DNA from: Aureimonas sp. OT7
GTDB taxonomy: Bacteria; Pseudomonadota; Alphaproteobacteria; Rhizobiales; Rhizobiaceae
NCBI RefSeq assembly: GCF_014844055.1
Contig: NZ_CP062167.1
Location: 2,951,501 to 3,015,500 of the forward strand
Reading direction: 5' to 3'
DNA length: 64,000 bases
Shown here: positions 26,533 through 35,745 of the stretch, piece by piece
Layout: every line of letters begins with the position of its first letter
How positions within the stretch are numbered: position 1 is the first letter of the stretch
Program-made: the position numbers and the translations under genes
The notes under the pieces: generated by a model
The model's input: only the letters and a program-made list of their open reading frames with translations
The model's database searches: none
What the model was told of the DNA's origin: nothing

Positions 26533-27324
26533 TTGTCCATAAATGAGATTTCTACATTGGGGTCCGGGACATCCTCCACCGTCATAGCGGCGGAAGGGAT
26601 CGGCAAGACTTTCGGTGAGCTGCAAGTTCTGAAGGATGTTTCCCTTCCGGTCCGCCGTGGCGAAGTCGTATGCGTGGTCGGCCCTTCCGGATCGGGCAAG
26701 ACGACGCTGCTGCGTACGCTGGCCCTCCTGGAAACTCCCACCGCCGGGCGCGTCACCATGGATGGCATCGTCATCAGCGACGGGCTCAACGCTTCAGGCG
26801 TGCGCAAGGCGGCGGCCAGGGTGCGGCCCGACATCGGCATGGTGTTCCAGCATTTCAATCTGTGGCCGCACAGGAGCGTCATCGAAAACGTCATCGAGGC
26901 GCCCATCCTCGTGCGCAGGATGCGCAGGCAGGACGCGATCGAGCTGGCGATGGAACTGCTCGACAAGGTCGGCCTTGCCGACAAGCACGACGTCTATCCC
27001 GGCCGGCTTTCCGGCGGCCAGCAGCAGCGGGTCGCCATCGCCCGTGCCTTGGCCATGCGGCCCCGCATCATGCTGTTCGACGAGGCGACATCGGCGCTCG
27101 ACCCCGAACTGCGGCACGAAGTGCTGCGGGTCATGCGCCAACTGGCCGAGGACGGAATGACGATGCTGGTCGTTACCCACGAGATGGGTTTCGCGCGCAA
27201 TGTCGGCTCAAGGATCGTGTTCATGGATGGCGGCACGATCATCGAAGACACCCTCCCCGAAACATTCTTCACCGCGCCCGGCACCGAACGCGCCGTACGC
27301 TTTCTTCGACAGCTTCAGGACTAA
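26533..27324 (+). CDS. Amino-acid ABC transporter ATP-binding protein (GlnQ/HisP type)
   Basis: 263 aa from a TTG at 26533 with GGAG 8 nt upstream. Motifs: Walker A GPSGSGKTT (about 50-58), the Q-loop VFQHFNLWPHRS typical of polar amino-acid importers, signature LSGGQQQRVAIARAL, Walker B IMLFDEATSALDPE and the switch His in VVTHEMGFAR. It powers uptake with the binding protein and single permease that follow. First gene of an operon that also carries a ureohydrolase, an M20 hydrolase and a gamma-glutamyltransferase-like enzyme. Confidence 0.92.
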   Translation: MSINEISTLGSGTSSTVIAAEGIGKTFGELQVLKDVSLPVRRGEVVCVVGPSGSGKTTLLRTLALLETPTAGRVTMDGIVISDGLNASGVRKAAARVRPDIGMVFQHFNLWPHRSVIENVIEAPILVRRMRRQDAIELAMELLDKVGLADKHDVYPGRLSGGQQQRVAIARALAMRPRIMLFDEATSALDPELRHEVLRVMRQLAEDGMTMLVVTHEMGFARNVGSRIVFMDGGTIIEDTLPETFFTAPGTERAVRFLRQLQD

Positions 27325-27343
27325 CCCATCAAGGAGCAGGATC

Positions 27344-28159
27344 ATGTGCATGTCGTTCATCCGGCGGTTGGCCACGGCGTTCGTGGCGACCGGCACCCTA
27401 GTCGCCGCCCACGCGCCCTCCGCGCTGGCCCAGCAGACCGAGTCCCGCCTGTTTCGCATAACGCAGAGCGGGACGCTGCGCGTCTGCCAGTATCCGCTCT
27501 ATTATTCGATCTCCTTCCGCAATCCGGCAACGGGCGAGATCGAGGGCATCGACGCCGATCTCTCGAAGGAGCTCGCCAAGGAGTTGAACGCCGAACTGGA
27601 GATCGTCGAGTCGAGCTTCGGCACGTTCATCGCCGATCTTCAGGCCGACAAATGCGATATCGGCATGTTCGGCATCGGCGCGACGATGCAGCGCGCGCAG
27701 GCGGTGGAGTTCTCCAAACCGTACCTGCAGACCAGCATCTACGCCGTCGTGAAGAAGGACGGCCCGATCAAGAGCTGGAGCGATATCGACAAGGACGGCA
27801 CCCGCGTCGTGACGACGCTCGGCAGCTATATCGAGCCGTTCATGCGCGATTACCTGAAATCCGCAACCTTTACCGCCATCGCGCCGCCTGCCACGCGCGA
27901 GGGCGAGTTGATCGCCAACCGGGCGGATGCGGTGATGACCGACTATCCCACGGCGATCAAGGTGCGCGACGAGTTCGACTGGGCGGAAATCGTAGAGCCC
28001 GACGAGCCGCTCCGCGTGACGCCGTATGCCTATGTCGTGCCGCAGGGCGACCAGATCTGGCTGAACTACGTCAACCTCTTCGTCGACACGATCAAGCTCG
28101 ACGGCCGGTTGGACGCCTTTGCCGAGGCGAACAAGCTCGGGCCGATCGTCGCCCGGTGA
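27344..28159 (+). CDS. Amino-acid ABC transporter substrate-binding protein (SBP_bac_3)
   Basis: 271 aa with a Sec signal peptide (about 1-29, ending ALAQ). AAGGAG lies 7 nt before the ATG. The family-3 fold is marked by GTLRVCQYPLYYSISFRNP, GEIEGIDADLSKELAKELN and DIGMFGIGATMQRAQAVEFSKPY. The usual Asp/Arg contacts for an alpha-amino acid are only partly recognisable, so the ligand may be a modified amino acid or related cation. Separated by 19 nt from the ATPase gene. Confidence 0.9.
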   Translation: MCMSFIRRLATAFVATGTLVAAHAPSALAQQTESRLFRITQSGTLRVCQYPLYYSISFRNPATGEIEGIDADLSKELAKELNAELEIVESSFGTFIADLQADKCDIGMFGIGATMQRAQAVEFSKPYLQTSIYAVVKKDGPIKSWSDIDKDGTRVVTTLGSYIEPFMRDYLKSATFTAIAPPATREGELIANRADAVMTDYPTAIKVRDEFDWAEIVEPDEPLRVTPYAYVVPQGDQIWLNYVNLFVDTIKLDGRLDAFAEANKLGPIVAR

Positions 28160-28258
28160 ATGCGCCCGCCCGGCCGCGGGCAGCGGCCGGGCCTCAACGT
28201 GCGGCAGGGCGATCGACCTGTCATCGACTGTCGAAAACCAAAGCTCGGGTAGCGGTCC

Positions 28259-28924
28259 ATGTTCACCTACAGTTTCCGATGGGACATCATCGCAACGAAC
28301 CTTCCGTTCCTGATGAGCGGACTTCAAACGACGCTGATCGTCTCTGCCCTGACGCTCGTCCTGGCGATGATGGGCGGCCTCGTCCTCGCTTCGCTGGACA
28401 TGTCGCGCCACTGGCCGCTCAGGGCCATCGGCATCGGCTTCGGCGAGATCGTCAGGAACACGCCCATCCTGGTGCAGTTGCTGTGGGCCTATTACGTGCT
28501 GCCCATCGTGTTCGGCATAAACCTTTCGGCGTTCGCGGCGCTCGTCATCGGCCTGTCCATCTACTCGTCGGCATTCATCGGGGAGGTCTACCGCGCCGGC
28601 ATACAGGCTGTTCCGAAAGGGCATCGGGAAGCGGCACAGGTTCTTGGCATGACACCCTTCCAGTCCTTCCGTCGCATCGTACTGCCGCAGGCGGTCCGGA
28701 TGACGCTGCCACCGCTTGCCGCCAACTTCGTCCAACTCATCAAATACTCTTCGCTGGGCTCGGTCATATCGGTCACCGAAATCACCCGGCGGGGAATGGA
28801 ACTCTCCTCCTCGACATTCCGCCCGCTGGAAATCTTCACCTTCATTGCCGTCGTCTACTTCCTGATCTGCTGGCCGCTGGCGATGGCAATCCGCATCTGG
28901 GAACGCCGCCTTTCACGGCGCTGA
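28259..28924 (+). CDS. Amino-acid ABC transporter permease
   Basis: 221 aa with about five hydrophobic segments and the HisM/GlnP-type EAA loop EAAQVLGMTPFQSFRRIVLPQA. The N-terminal signature GLQTTLIVSALTLVL is typical. Only one permease gene is present, so a homodimeric channel is expected. It lies 99 bp after the binding-protein gene, with no strong internal terminator. Confidence 0.9.
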   Translation: MFTYSFRWDIIATNLPFLMSGLQTTLIVSALTLVLAMMGGLVLASLDMSRHWPLRAIGIGFGEIVRNTPILVQLLWAYYVLPIVFGINLSAFAALVIGLSIYSSAFIGEVYRAGIQAVPKGHREAAQVLGMTPFQSFRRIVLPQAVRMTLPPLAANFVQLIKYSSLGSVISVTEITRRGMELSSSTFRPLEIFTFIAVVYFLICWPLAMAIRIWERRLSRR

Positions 28925-28944
28925 TATTCAAGGACTATCGTTCG

Positions 28945-29889
28945 ATGACGTCACGACCGGCAGCCGCGGCTGCGAATCTTGGCCCGCAGACCTTCATGGA
29001 TCTTCCATTCACCACCGATGCCGCCGGGGCAAAGGTCGCCATTCTCGGATGCCCGTTCGATTGCGGCATCCACCCTTTCCGTGTCGGTTCACGGCAGGGC
29101 CCATCCTCGATCCGTCAACAATCGGGGTTGATCCGGCGCTATCATCCCGAGCTCGCCGATTTCGACGTTCCCGCCAGCCTTTCGGCGGTAGACTGCGGCG
29201 ACGTCGCGTTGACGCCGGCCAGGATGGAAGATTCCTTCGACGCCATCGAGCAGGCGGCTTACGCCATTGTCGAGACAGGCGCCGTATGCGTGGGCCTCGG
29301 GGGTGACGGCAGCGTTTCCCTGCCCCTGCTGCGCGCCGCTTCACGCGCCTACCCAGGCCTTGCCGTCATCCATGTCGACAGCCACACCGACGCCTACCCT
29401 CCCAACCAGACCTACCCGTTCGACGCTTCGACCCAGTTTACCCACGCCGCACTGGAACAGCGTGTCGGCCCGGGCTCGTCCTACCATCTGGGCCTGCGCG
29501 GAACGACCATGGTGCAGGGCGTCCATCGCTATGGGCGCGATCTGGGCTACAACCTCATCACCCTCGCCGAGTTTCTGCAGCGCGGGCAGGCCGATGTCGT
29601 CGACCACATCCGCGCCGGCCTCGGCGATCGTCCTGTCTATCTGTCCTGGGACATGGACGTCTTCGACCCGTCCTGCGCCCCGGGTGTCTGTACGCCCGTA
29701 TGGGGCGGGCTTTCCGCGCGGGAAGGCCTTTCGCTCATCCGGGCCTTCACAGGTCTGAACATTGTCGGCTGCGATATAAACACCGTCTCACCGCCGCAGG
29801 ATGTGAATGGCATGACCGCCTTCCTTGCGGCGCAGATGGCCTACGAGATGATGCTGCTCGTCGGCGCGCGGGCGGCGCCGGCACAATGA
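28945..29889 (+). CDS. Ureohydrolase (arginase/agmatinase) family protein with an altered metal site
   Basis: 314 aa, family-typical length. Metal ligands are present in HVDSHTD (D145, H147, D149) and SWDMDVFDP (D236, D238), and E260 in GGLSARE fits the late conserved Glu. The first ligand, the His of GGDHS, is replaced by Gly122 in GGDGS; spacing to the next motif (23 residues) matches arginase, so the alignment is firm. Members split guanidino compounds to urea plus amine. The loss of one Mn ligand suggests a changed metal site or substrate. The gene overlaps the M20 hydrolase gene by ATGA. Confidence 0.83.
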   Translation: MTSRPAAAAANLGPQTFMDLPFTTDAAGAKVAILGCPFDCGIHPFRVGSRQGPSSIRQQSGLIRRYHPELADFDVPASLSAVDCGDVALTPARMEDSFDAIEQAAYAIVETGAVCVGLGGDGSVSLPLLRAASRAYPGLAVIHVDSHTDAYPPNQTYPFDASTQFTHAALEQRVGPGSSYHLGLRGTTMVQGVHRYGRDLGYNLITLAEFLQRGQADVVDHIRAGLGDRPVYLSWDMDVFDPSCAPGVCTPVWGGLSAREGLSLIRAFTGLNIVGCDINTVSPPQDVNGMTAFLAAQMAYEMMLLVGARAAPAQ

Positions 29890-31151
29890 CGCGGACATCG
29901 CTGCGTTCGCGGCTTGCCACGGCTGCCGCCGCGAATCACGACGACCTTGTACGGGCGACGGCGGCGCTGGTTGCGATCGACAGCCAGACGCCGCCCAGCG
30001 ATACGCGTGCCATGGTTGAGCATGTGGTCCAGGCGGTCGCGCATATCGAAGGGCTGGAGATCGAGCGTCGGCCGGGGGCCGGCCCGGTCGACAACGTCGT
30101 GCTGCGCCTGCGTGGGCATCGGCCGGGGCGACGCGTCATTCTCAGCTGCCATCTCGACACCTATCCTGTCGGTGACATCGCAGGATGGACCGTGCCGCCC
30201 CTGTCCGGCGAAGTGCGGGACGGCAGGCTCTACGGGCGGGGTTCCTGCGACATGAAAGGCGGGGTAGCCGCCTCCCTGCGTGTGCTGGAGGTCATGGCCG
30301 CGCACCGGAACGAATGGAGCGGTGAACTCGTGGTGGCGCTGGCCGGAGACGAGGAATCGATGGGCGAACAGGGGACGCAGGTTCTGATCGACAGCAGTCC
30401 GGCTTGCTCGGATGCTTTGGTGATCGTTCCGGATGTCGGCTCGCCCGGGATCGTGCGCTGCGGCGAAAAGGGCATGGTGTGGCTGCGCCTGACCGCCCAT
30501 GGCAGCGCCGCGCACGGTGCGCATGTCCATCGTGGCGTCAACGCGATCGACCGGCTGATCGACGCGCTGGCGGCGCTCCGCGGCCTTGCGGCGATGCGGA
30601 CGCCGGCAGGCCACGAGGCGGTAGCGACCATGCATGCCGCCTTCCGCCTGTCGGAACCCGTGGGCGGCGAGGGCGAGATGGATGTGATGTCCCGCGTTAC
30701 GGTGAATGTCGGGCGCATCGAGGGCGGGACTTCTCCAAACCTGGTGCCGCAGAATGCCAGCGCGGACGTCGACATACGCATTCCGCTCGGCGTTCAGGTA
30801 TCGGACGTCGAACGGCAGATCGACGCGATCCTCGTCGGGCGACCCGGCGTGTCGTGCAGTGTCACGCGCCGGTACGAAGCAACCTGGACAAGCCCGGCCC
30901 ATCCGCTTGTCCGGTACGGGACACGGGCCGCCGAAGAAGTGCTGGGCCGGCCGGTCGTCGCCAATATGCGCGTCGGCGCTTCCGATGCACGGCTCTGGCG
31001 CAGGGCGGGCATGGCTACGATCGTGCTCGGCTTGACGCCGCACAATCTTGGCGGTTCGGATGAATGTCTCGACATCGCCGAACTTCCGGTCCTCGCCTCC
31101 ATACTGGCGCTGACCGTTCATGATTGCCTTGCAGGAGACCCCGTATGCTGA
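29886..31151 (+). CDS. M20-family metallohydrolase (ArgE/DapE type)
   Basis: 421 aa, start ATG at 29886 overlapping the ureohydrolase stop. Metal and catalytic blocks: SCHLDTYPVGD (His, Asp), GRGSCDMKGG (bridging Asp), AGDEESMGEQG (catalytic and ligand Glu), and a late HNLGGSDE His. A dimerisation domain is inserted at about 190-300. The family removes acyl groups from amino acids (acetylornithine, succinyl-diaminopimelate) or cleaves dipeptides. Co-oriented and coupled with ureohydrolase and GGT-like genes, it probably processes a step of the same imported compound. Confidence 0.87.
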   Translation: MTRTSLRSRLATAAAANHDDLVRATAALVAIDSQTPPSDTRAMVEHVVQAVAHIEGLEIERRPGAGPVDNVVLRLRGHRPGRRVILSCHLDTYPVGDIAGWTVPPLSGEVRDGRLYGRGSCDMKGGVAASLRVLEVMAAHRNEWSGELVVALAGDEESMGEQGTQVLIDSSPACSDALVIVPDVGSPGIVRCGEKGMVWLRLTAHGSAAHGAHVHRGVNAIDRLIDALAALRGLAAMRTPAGHEAVATMHAAFRLSEPVGGEGEMDVMSRVTVNVGRIEGGTSPNLVPQNASADVDIRIPLGVQVSDVERQIDAILVGRPGVSCSVTRRYEATWTSPAHPLVRYGTRAAEEVLGRPVVANMRVGASDARLWRRAGMATIVLGLTPHNLGGSDECLDIAELPVLASILALTVHDCLAGDPVC

Positions 31152-32731
31152 CCACCTCTTTCGGCTACAAGGGCGCATTCACCGCCCCGCACCGTATAGC
31201 CGCGCTGGCCGGCCAAAAGGTGCTTGCCGAAGGTGGAACGGCCATCGAGGCGATGGTATCGGCTGCGGCGACGATCGCCGTCGTCTATCCCCACATGAAC
31301 GGCATGGGCGGTGACGGCTTCTGGCTGATCCGAAAGAAAGGTGAAAGGCCGGTCGGCATTTCGGCATGTGGCCGTGCGGCCATGCGCGCGACCCCGCAAT
31401 GGTATCACGACCGCAATTGCAGCGTCATTCCGCCGCGCGGGGCCCTGGCCGCCGCTACCGTGCCGGGCACCATCGCGGGCTGGGCCAGGGCCCTCGACCT
31501 CGTGCCCGAGGGGCGCCGTCTGCCGCTGTCGCGGCTGCTGGCCCCGGCGATCGATTACGCCGCCGAAGGCATCGCCGTCAGCCAGAACCAGGCGGTGACG
31601 ACCGCGGCGAAGGTCGACGACCTGAAAGATGTGGATGGCTTCGCCGATATCTACCTGCCGGGCGGCGCACTGCCGGCGGCCGGCTCCAGACTGCGGCAGG
31701 AGGCGCTCGCCTCCACGCTGCGCCATCTTGCCGAGCATGGTCTGGACAGCTTCTACCGGGGCGCCATTGCCGAAGCCAACGCCCGCTTCCTTGAGCACGC
31801 CGGAAGCCCGTTGCAACTGACGGACTTCAACCGCTTCGACGCGGAGCTGGTCGAGCCCCTTTCGGTCACCACGCGGTGGGGCCGCCTGTTCAACATGACG
31901 CCGCCCACGCAGGGCGTGTCGGCGCTGATGATCCTGGCCCTGTACGACAGGCTCCTGCAGGATGAGGGCTGCTGCTCGGCGGACCATGTCCATCTGTTGG
32001 TAGAAGCGACGAAGCAGGTGTTCATCCTCCGCAATGAGGGCCTCGGCGATCCGGACCACATGGCGGACGCCGCATCGGACTGGCTGGCGGCCGATCGCCT
32101 GGACGCCCTGGCGCGCCAGGTGGACCGCAGGAAGGCGCTTGCCTGGCCGCATGTCGCCAGACGCGGCGACACCATCTGGATGGGTGCCGCCGACAGCGAA
32201 GGAACCGTTGTCAGCTTCATTCAAAGCGTCTTCTGGGAGTTCGGCTCCGGCCTGACCTCGCCCCAAACGGGCATCCAGTTCCAGAACAGGGGGTCTGCCT
32301 TCTCGCTGCATCCCGGGCCTAACCAGCTTCGTCCCGGCGCACGCCCCTTCCATACGCTGAACCCTGCCATGGCCGAGCTTCACGACGGGCGCGTGATGGC
32401 CTACGGTACCATGGGCGGCGAAGGACAGCCGCAGACCCAGGCTGCGGTGTTTACCCGTCATGTCCAGCACGGCATGCCGTTGCAGGCCGCCATCACGGCG
32501 CCGCGCTGGCTTCTGGGCCGCACCTGGGGAGAGGATAGCACGACGCTGAAACTCGAAGGACGGTTCGATACGCGCACCGTGGAAACGCTGCGCCAGCGCG
32601 GCCACGCCACCGAGCTCCTGGCGGATTTCAGCGATGCGATGGGCCATGCGGGCGCAGCCGTCGTGCATCCCGACGGGCTCATCGAAGCGGCAACCGATCC
32701 ACGATCGGATGGGGCCGCCCTCGCCTTCTGA
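31145..32731 (+). CDS. Gamma-glutamyltransferase-family Ntn hydrolase
   Basis: 528 aa from the ATG at 31145, which overlaps the M20 gene by 7 nt. The protein follows the GGT plan: an N-terminal large-subunit half, then a small-subunit half beginning at Thr343 (GDTIWMGAADSEGTVVSFIQ), the probable autocatalytic cleavage site and nucleophile. Further landmarks are FGSGLTSPQTGI, PGARPFHTLNPAM and YGTMGGEGQPQTQ. It lacks a signal peptide, unlike periplasmic GGTs, so it should act in the cytoplasm on imported gamma-glutamyl or acyl compounds. Last gene of the operon. Confidence 0.87.
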   Translation: MLTTSFGYKGAFTAPHRIAALAGQKVLAEGGTAIEAMVSAAATIAVVYPHMNGMGGDGFWLIRKKGERPVGISACGRAAMRATPQWYHDRNCSVIPPRGALAAATVPGTIAGWARALDLVPEGRRLPLSRLLAPAIDYAAEGIAVSQNQAVTTAAKVDDLKDVDGFADIYLPGGALPAAGSRLRQEALASTLRHLAEHGLDSFYRGAIAEANARFLEHAGSPLQLTDFNRFDAELVEPLSVTTRWGRLFNMTPPTQGVSALMILALYDRLLQDEGCCSADHVHLLVEATKQVFILRNEGLGDPDHMADAASDWLAADRLDALARQVDRRKALAWPHVARRGDTIWMGAADSEGTVVSFIQSVFWEFGSGLTSPQTGIQFQNRGSAFSLHPGPNQLRPGARPFHTLNPAMAELHDGRVMAYGTMGGEGQPQTQAAVFTRHVQHGMPLQAAITAPRWLLGRTWGEDSTTLKLEGRFDTRTVETLRQRGHATELLADFSDAMGHAGAAVVHPDGLIEAATDPRSDGAALAF

Positions 32732-32833
32732 TCATCGCTCGAGGCGCAGCACCGCGATCCCTTCCGGGACCGCCAGCGCGCCGTGGGCAAAGGCGAGATC
32801 GCGGCCGTGCCGCCCCTTGCCCTTGCGCGCCCG

Positions 32834-34135
32834 TTACGCGCTCGTCACGCGCCAGATGACGTCGCCGACGTCGTCCGCCATAAGGACCGCGCCATCGGCC
32901 GCCAGCGCCACCCCCACCGGGCGACCGTAGGAATATTTCTCATCCGGTGACAGGAAACCGGTCAGGATGTCACGCGGCATTCCAACGGGCTTGCCGTTCT
33001 CGAAGGCAACGAAGGCCAGCTTGTAGCCCGACAGCTTCGAACGGTTCCACGAGCCGTGCTGGCCGATGGCCATGCCGGCGGGAAAGCCGGGCAGAGTTCC
33101 TCCCGGAAGCCAGCAAAGCCCGAGCGACGCCGTATGCCCGCCGAGCGCATAATCGGGCTGCGTCGCCGAGGCGACCTTCGCCGGGTCCTGTGGCACGCGA
33201 TCGTCCACGACGCGGTCCCAGTAGCAGTAAGGCCACCCGTAGAAGGCGCCGTCGCGAACGGAGGTCAGGTAATCGGGGGGCGTTTCATCGCCAAGTCCGT
33301 CCCGCTCGTTGACGACCGTCCACAGCAGCCCGCCTTCCGGCTCGAAAGCCATTCCGACGGGGTTGCGCAAGCCGCCCGCATAGATGCGCGACTGATTGGT
33401 CGCCAGATCGTATTCGTGGATGCAGGCGCGGTTTTCCTCAGCGGCCATGCCCTCGTCGCCGATATTGCTCAAGGAGCCGACCGCCACATAGAGCTTCGAG
33501 CCGTCCTTGCTGGCAATGAGATTGCGCGTCCAGTGCCCGCCCGCAACGAGGTCCATAAGCTTCGTGGGAGGGGCCGTTATCCTGGTGGCACCGGGCACGT
33601 ACGGGTAAGCCAGCAGGGCATCGCTGGCGCCGACATACAGCGTCCCATCGACAAGCGCGATCCCGAAAGGCTGGCGAACGCCTTCGATGTAGGCGTGGGT
33701 TTCCTCGGCCACTCCATCGCCGTCGGCATCGCGCAGCAGTGTGATCCGGTTGGGGCTGTCGCCCGCGGCGCGGGCGCGCTTCATCGTTGCGGACATGGCA
33801 TGGTCGAAGAGGGAGCGCGGGGCCTCCTGCTCACCCATCGATTCGGCCACCAGGACATCGCCATTCGGCAGGACATGCATATTGCGCGGATGCACCAGCT
33901 TCCGTGCGAAGGCATTCACCTTCAACCCAGGGGCGGCAACGGGCTTGTGGTCGCCATCCCATCCCTTTGCCGTCGGCATCTTCAGCGTCGGCACCTTGCC
34001 TTGCGGCTTGGCCAGCGGAATAGCGGGGGACACGCCATAGACCGGTGCCGTCGGGCCCTGGCCCGAGTGACGAATGGCGACTGCACATCGCCCTACCAAG
34101 GCTACGAATCTGGCAAAGAGGGTGGCCTCGCTCAC
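32834..34135 (-). CDS. PQQ-dependent sugar/sorbosone dehydrogenase-like beta-propeller protein
   Basis: 433 aa from a GTG at 34135, chosen because AAAGGA lies about 10 nt upstream and the protein then begins like its relatives; the open frame extends to 34579 without support. Beta-propeller landmarks include HPRNMHVLPNGDVLVAES, GVRQPFGIALVDGTLYVG, GLRNPVGMAFEPEGGLLW and YGRPVGVALAADGAVLMADD. The family comprises L-sorbosone dehydrogenase and soluble aldose dehydrogenases. The N-terminal hydrophobic stretch is weak, so export is uncertain. Convergent with the GGT-like gene, 102 bp apart. Confidence 0.8.
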   Translation of the reverse strand: MSEATLFARFVALVGRCAVAIRHSGQGPTAPVYGVSPAIPLAKPQGKVPTLKMPTAKGWDGDHKPVAAPGLKVNAFARKLVHPRNMHVLPNGDVLVAESMGEQEAPRSLFDHAMSATMKRARAAGDSPNRITLLRDADGDGVAEETHAYIEGVRQPFGIALVDGTLYVGASDALLAYPYVPGATRITAPPTKLMDLVAGGHWTRNLIASKDGSKLYVAVGSLSNIGDEGMAAEENRACIHEYDLATNQSRIYAGGLRNPVGMAFEPEGGLLWTVVNERDGLGDETPPDYLTSVRDGAFYGWPYCYWDRVVDDRVPQDPAKVASATQPDYALGGHTASLGLCWLPGGTLPGFPAGMAIGQHGSWNRSKLSGYKLAFVAFENGKPVGMPRDILTGFLSPDEKYSYGRPVGVALAADGAVLMADDVGDVIWRVTSA

Positions 34136-34373
34136 AAGCGGTGTCCTTTTTCCGGCGTTGTCGGCACTGACATAGACAACAGGATCGTCGCCGTCGCAAT
34201 GCGGAACAAGACGACGAAGTTCATAGACCCGCTTCGTCGTTATCGCGGACATCGGGGAAGGCACATTCTTCGACTGCCGCCCTGCCCGCATCTTGACGCA
34301 GGGTGCGTTTCGGACATTTCGAAACTGAACACGGTGCCTTGACGGGCGCGTGACCGAAAAAAGGGAGGCTGGA

Positions 34374-34700
34374 ATGGCCAGGACTTTTGGAATGGTGCTT
34401 GGACTTGGGCTTGCAGCGCTGACGATCACCGGCTGCACGACCAATGAGCGGACGCTGGCAGGCGCCGGCATCGGCGGCGCCGGCGGCGCGCTTGTCGGCA
34501 ATGCGATCGGCGGCACCGATGGCGCGATCATCGGCGGCCTGGCAGGCGCCGGTGGCGGCGCGCTGATCGGCCGGGCCACCGCCCCGCGCGACGATCGCCG
34601 CTATGTCGACGATCGCCGTTACGACCGGCGCGACTATGACCGGCGCGACGATCGGTATTACCGCGACGACCGGTACTACCGGGACGGCCGTCGCTACTGA
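34374..34700 (+). CDS. Glycine-zipper lipoprotein
   Basis: 108 aa from the ATG at 34374 (GGGAGG 6 nt upstream). A lipoprotein signal ends in the lipobox TITGC (about residues 17-21). Residues about 28-65 are a glycine zipper (GAGIGGAGGALVGNAIGG type), a membrane-associating two-helix motif. The tail is a low-complexity Asp/Arg/Tyr repeat (DDRYY and RRDYD units). Related small lipoproteins sit in the outer membrane or periplasm. Function is not known beyond envelope association. Confidence 0.8.
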   Translation: MARTFGMVLGLGLAALTITGCTTNERTLAGAGIGGAGGALVGNAIGGTDGAIIGGLAGAGGGALIGRATAPRDDRRYVDDRRYDRRDYDRRDDRYYRDDRYYRDGRRY

Positions 34701-35075
34701 TCCACGGGCCGCGTATCCGCTTTGATGGCGGATCAGCCTTGATGAAATCCTGATCCGTGCCGAAACGCGGAAATTACACCTATGGGGCGCCAGGCTGGGT
34801 AGGGCTGAAAGGAGCGAGGGCGCAGTCGCTGCGCCCTCCGATGGCAGGTTCCGCAGTTACTGCCGTCAGCCACGCTTCTCCACAGTTTCTATTTAACGCA
34901 GGCTGAAGTTTTAAAATTCATGAGCTTTAAGGGGTTGATTGCATAGCCTCAACGCAGGCTATTGTCAGTCTCTCACTATTTGTTACTTCTGGTTTCTCCC
35001 CGCTGCGACTGTCCGGGAAGGCCGATTGCTGTACCTGCACTGCGCCTCTATCGCCATGAGATGGGGAGGCGTCGG
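34701..35075. other. 375-bp intergenic region with one strong hairpin
   Basis: No gene is seen. A perfect 10-bp stem with a 3-nt loop (34816-34838) is present but has no T run on either side. A lower-GC stretch at about 34880-34975 probably contains the promoter of the DUF3841 gene. Confidence 0.5.
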
Positions 35076-35651
35076 ATGCGCATACACGTCATCATGTGCG
35101 AAAGAGGACGAGACTTTATGAAGCGTGAGGGACGCTTCATTGGTCGACCCGACCTGATCGATTCCCCAGACTTCAAGCAGGCCTACAAATGGCTCGCCGA
35201 CCGCATGGAGGAACGGATCGGGCCTCCACCCGATGGCGTCCCGCGGTGGCCCGTCTGGGCTTGGCGGCGATGGCAGAAACGCCCGAAGCCCCGTATGGAC
35301 GATAAGGGCTTCCGCCACTTGCGCGATCATGTCCTCGTCTCGCTCGAAGTTCCCGACGAAACGGTGGTACTGAGCGATTTTAACTCATGGCACGCGCCTC
35401 TGAACGATTGGTACCTGGCGGATGAGCGTGCGCGTGATCAAGGCATGGCGGAGGACGAAGCGTTCGAAGCCGATCTGACGGCTGCCGGAATAAGAATGTG
35501 CGATCGTCCCTATCCCGAACCATTCAGAAGCAGGGTTCGCAAGAGCTGGCAACGCATTTTCCATGTCGCGGGCAGCGATTATATTCAGGCGACCGCCTGG
35601 TTTTTCGATGAAAAGCACGTCGTTGACGAGAACTGGTTCGAGTATCGCTGA
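35076..35651 (+). CDS. DUF3841-family protein
   Basis: 191 aa from the ATG at 35076, which has GGGGAGG 6 nt upstream. It matches DUF3841: a start of the MRIHVI type, YKWLADRMEERIGPPPDG, PVWAWRRW, and VLSDFNSWHAPLNDWYL. DUF3841 proteins are soluble and of unknown function, with scattered distribution. It is preceded by a lower-GC region and stands alone, which fits horizontal acquisition. No operon partners. Confidence 0.75.
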   Translation: MRIHVIMCERGRDFMKREGRFIGRPDLIDSPDFKQAYKWLADRMEERIGPPPDGVPRWPVWAWRRWQKRPKPRMDDKGFRHLRDHVLVSLEVPDETVVLSDFNSWHAPLNDWYLADERARDQGMAEDEAFEADLTAAGIRMCDRPYPEPFRSRVRKSWQRIFHVAGSDYIQATAWFFDEKHVVDENWFEYR

Positions 35652-35745
35652 TCTGCCGATGGCGGCGCATCGACTTGTCTTCGTAGCAAACTTGTAATTA
35701 GCATCCCCGTGACGACTGGTTTCATCGTTACGGGGGATGTTCGGC

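Noticed and set aside
32734..32833. In-frame open stretch directly after the TAA of the sorbosone-dehydrogenase-like gene
   Set aside because: About 31 codons ending in TGA with no start or domain; the gene before it already ends where its family normally ends, so neither readthrough nor a separate gene is supported.
34600..34696. Tandem repeats considered as a CRISPR or regulatory array
   Set aside because: They are coding repeats for the Asp/Arg/Tyr-rich tail of the lipoprotein.
34816..34838. Perfect 10-bp hairpin considered as a terminator
   Set aside because: No T run follows on either strand, and it lies 115 bp beyond the lipoprotein stop; recorded only as a hairpin.
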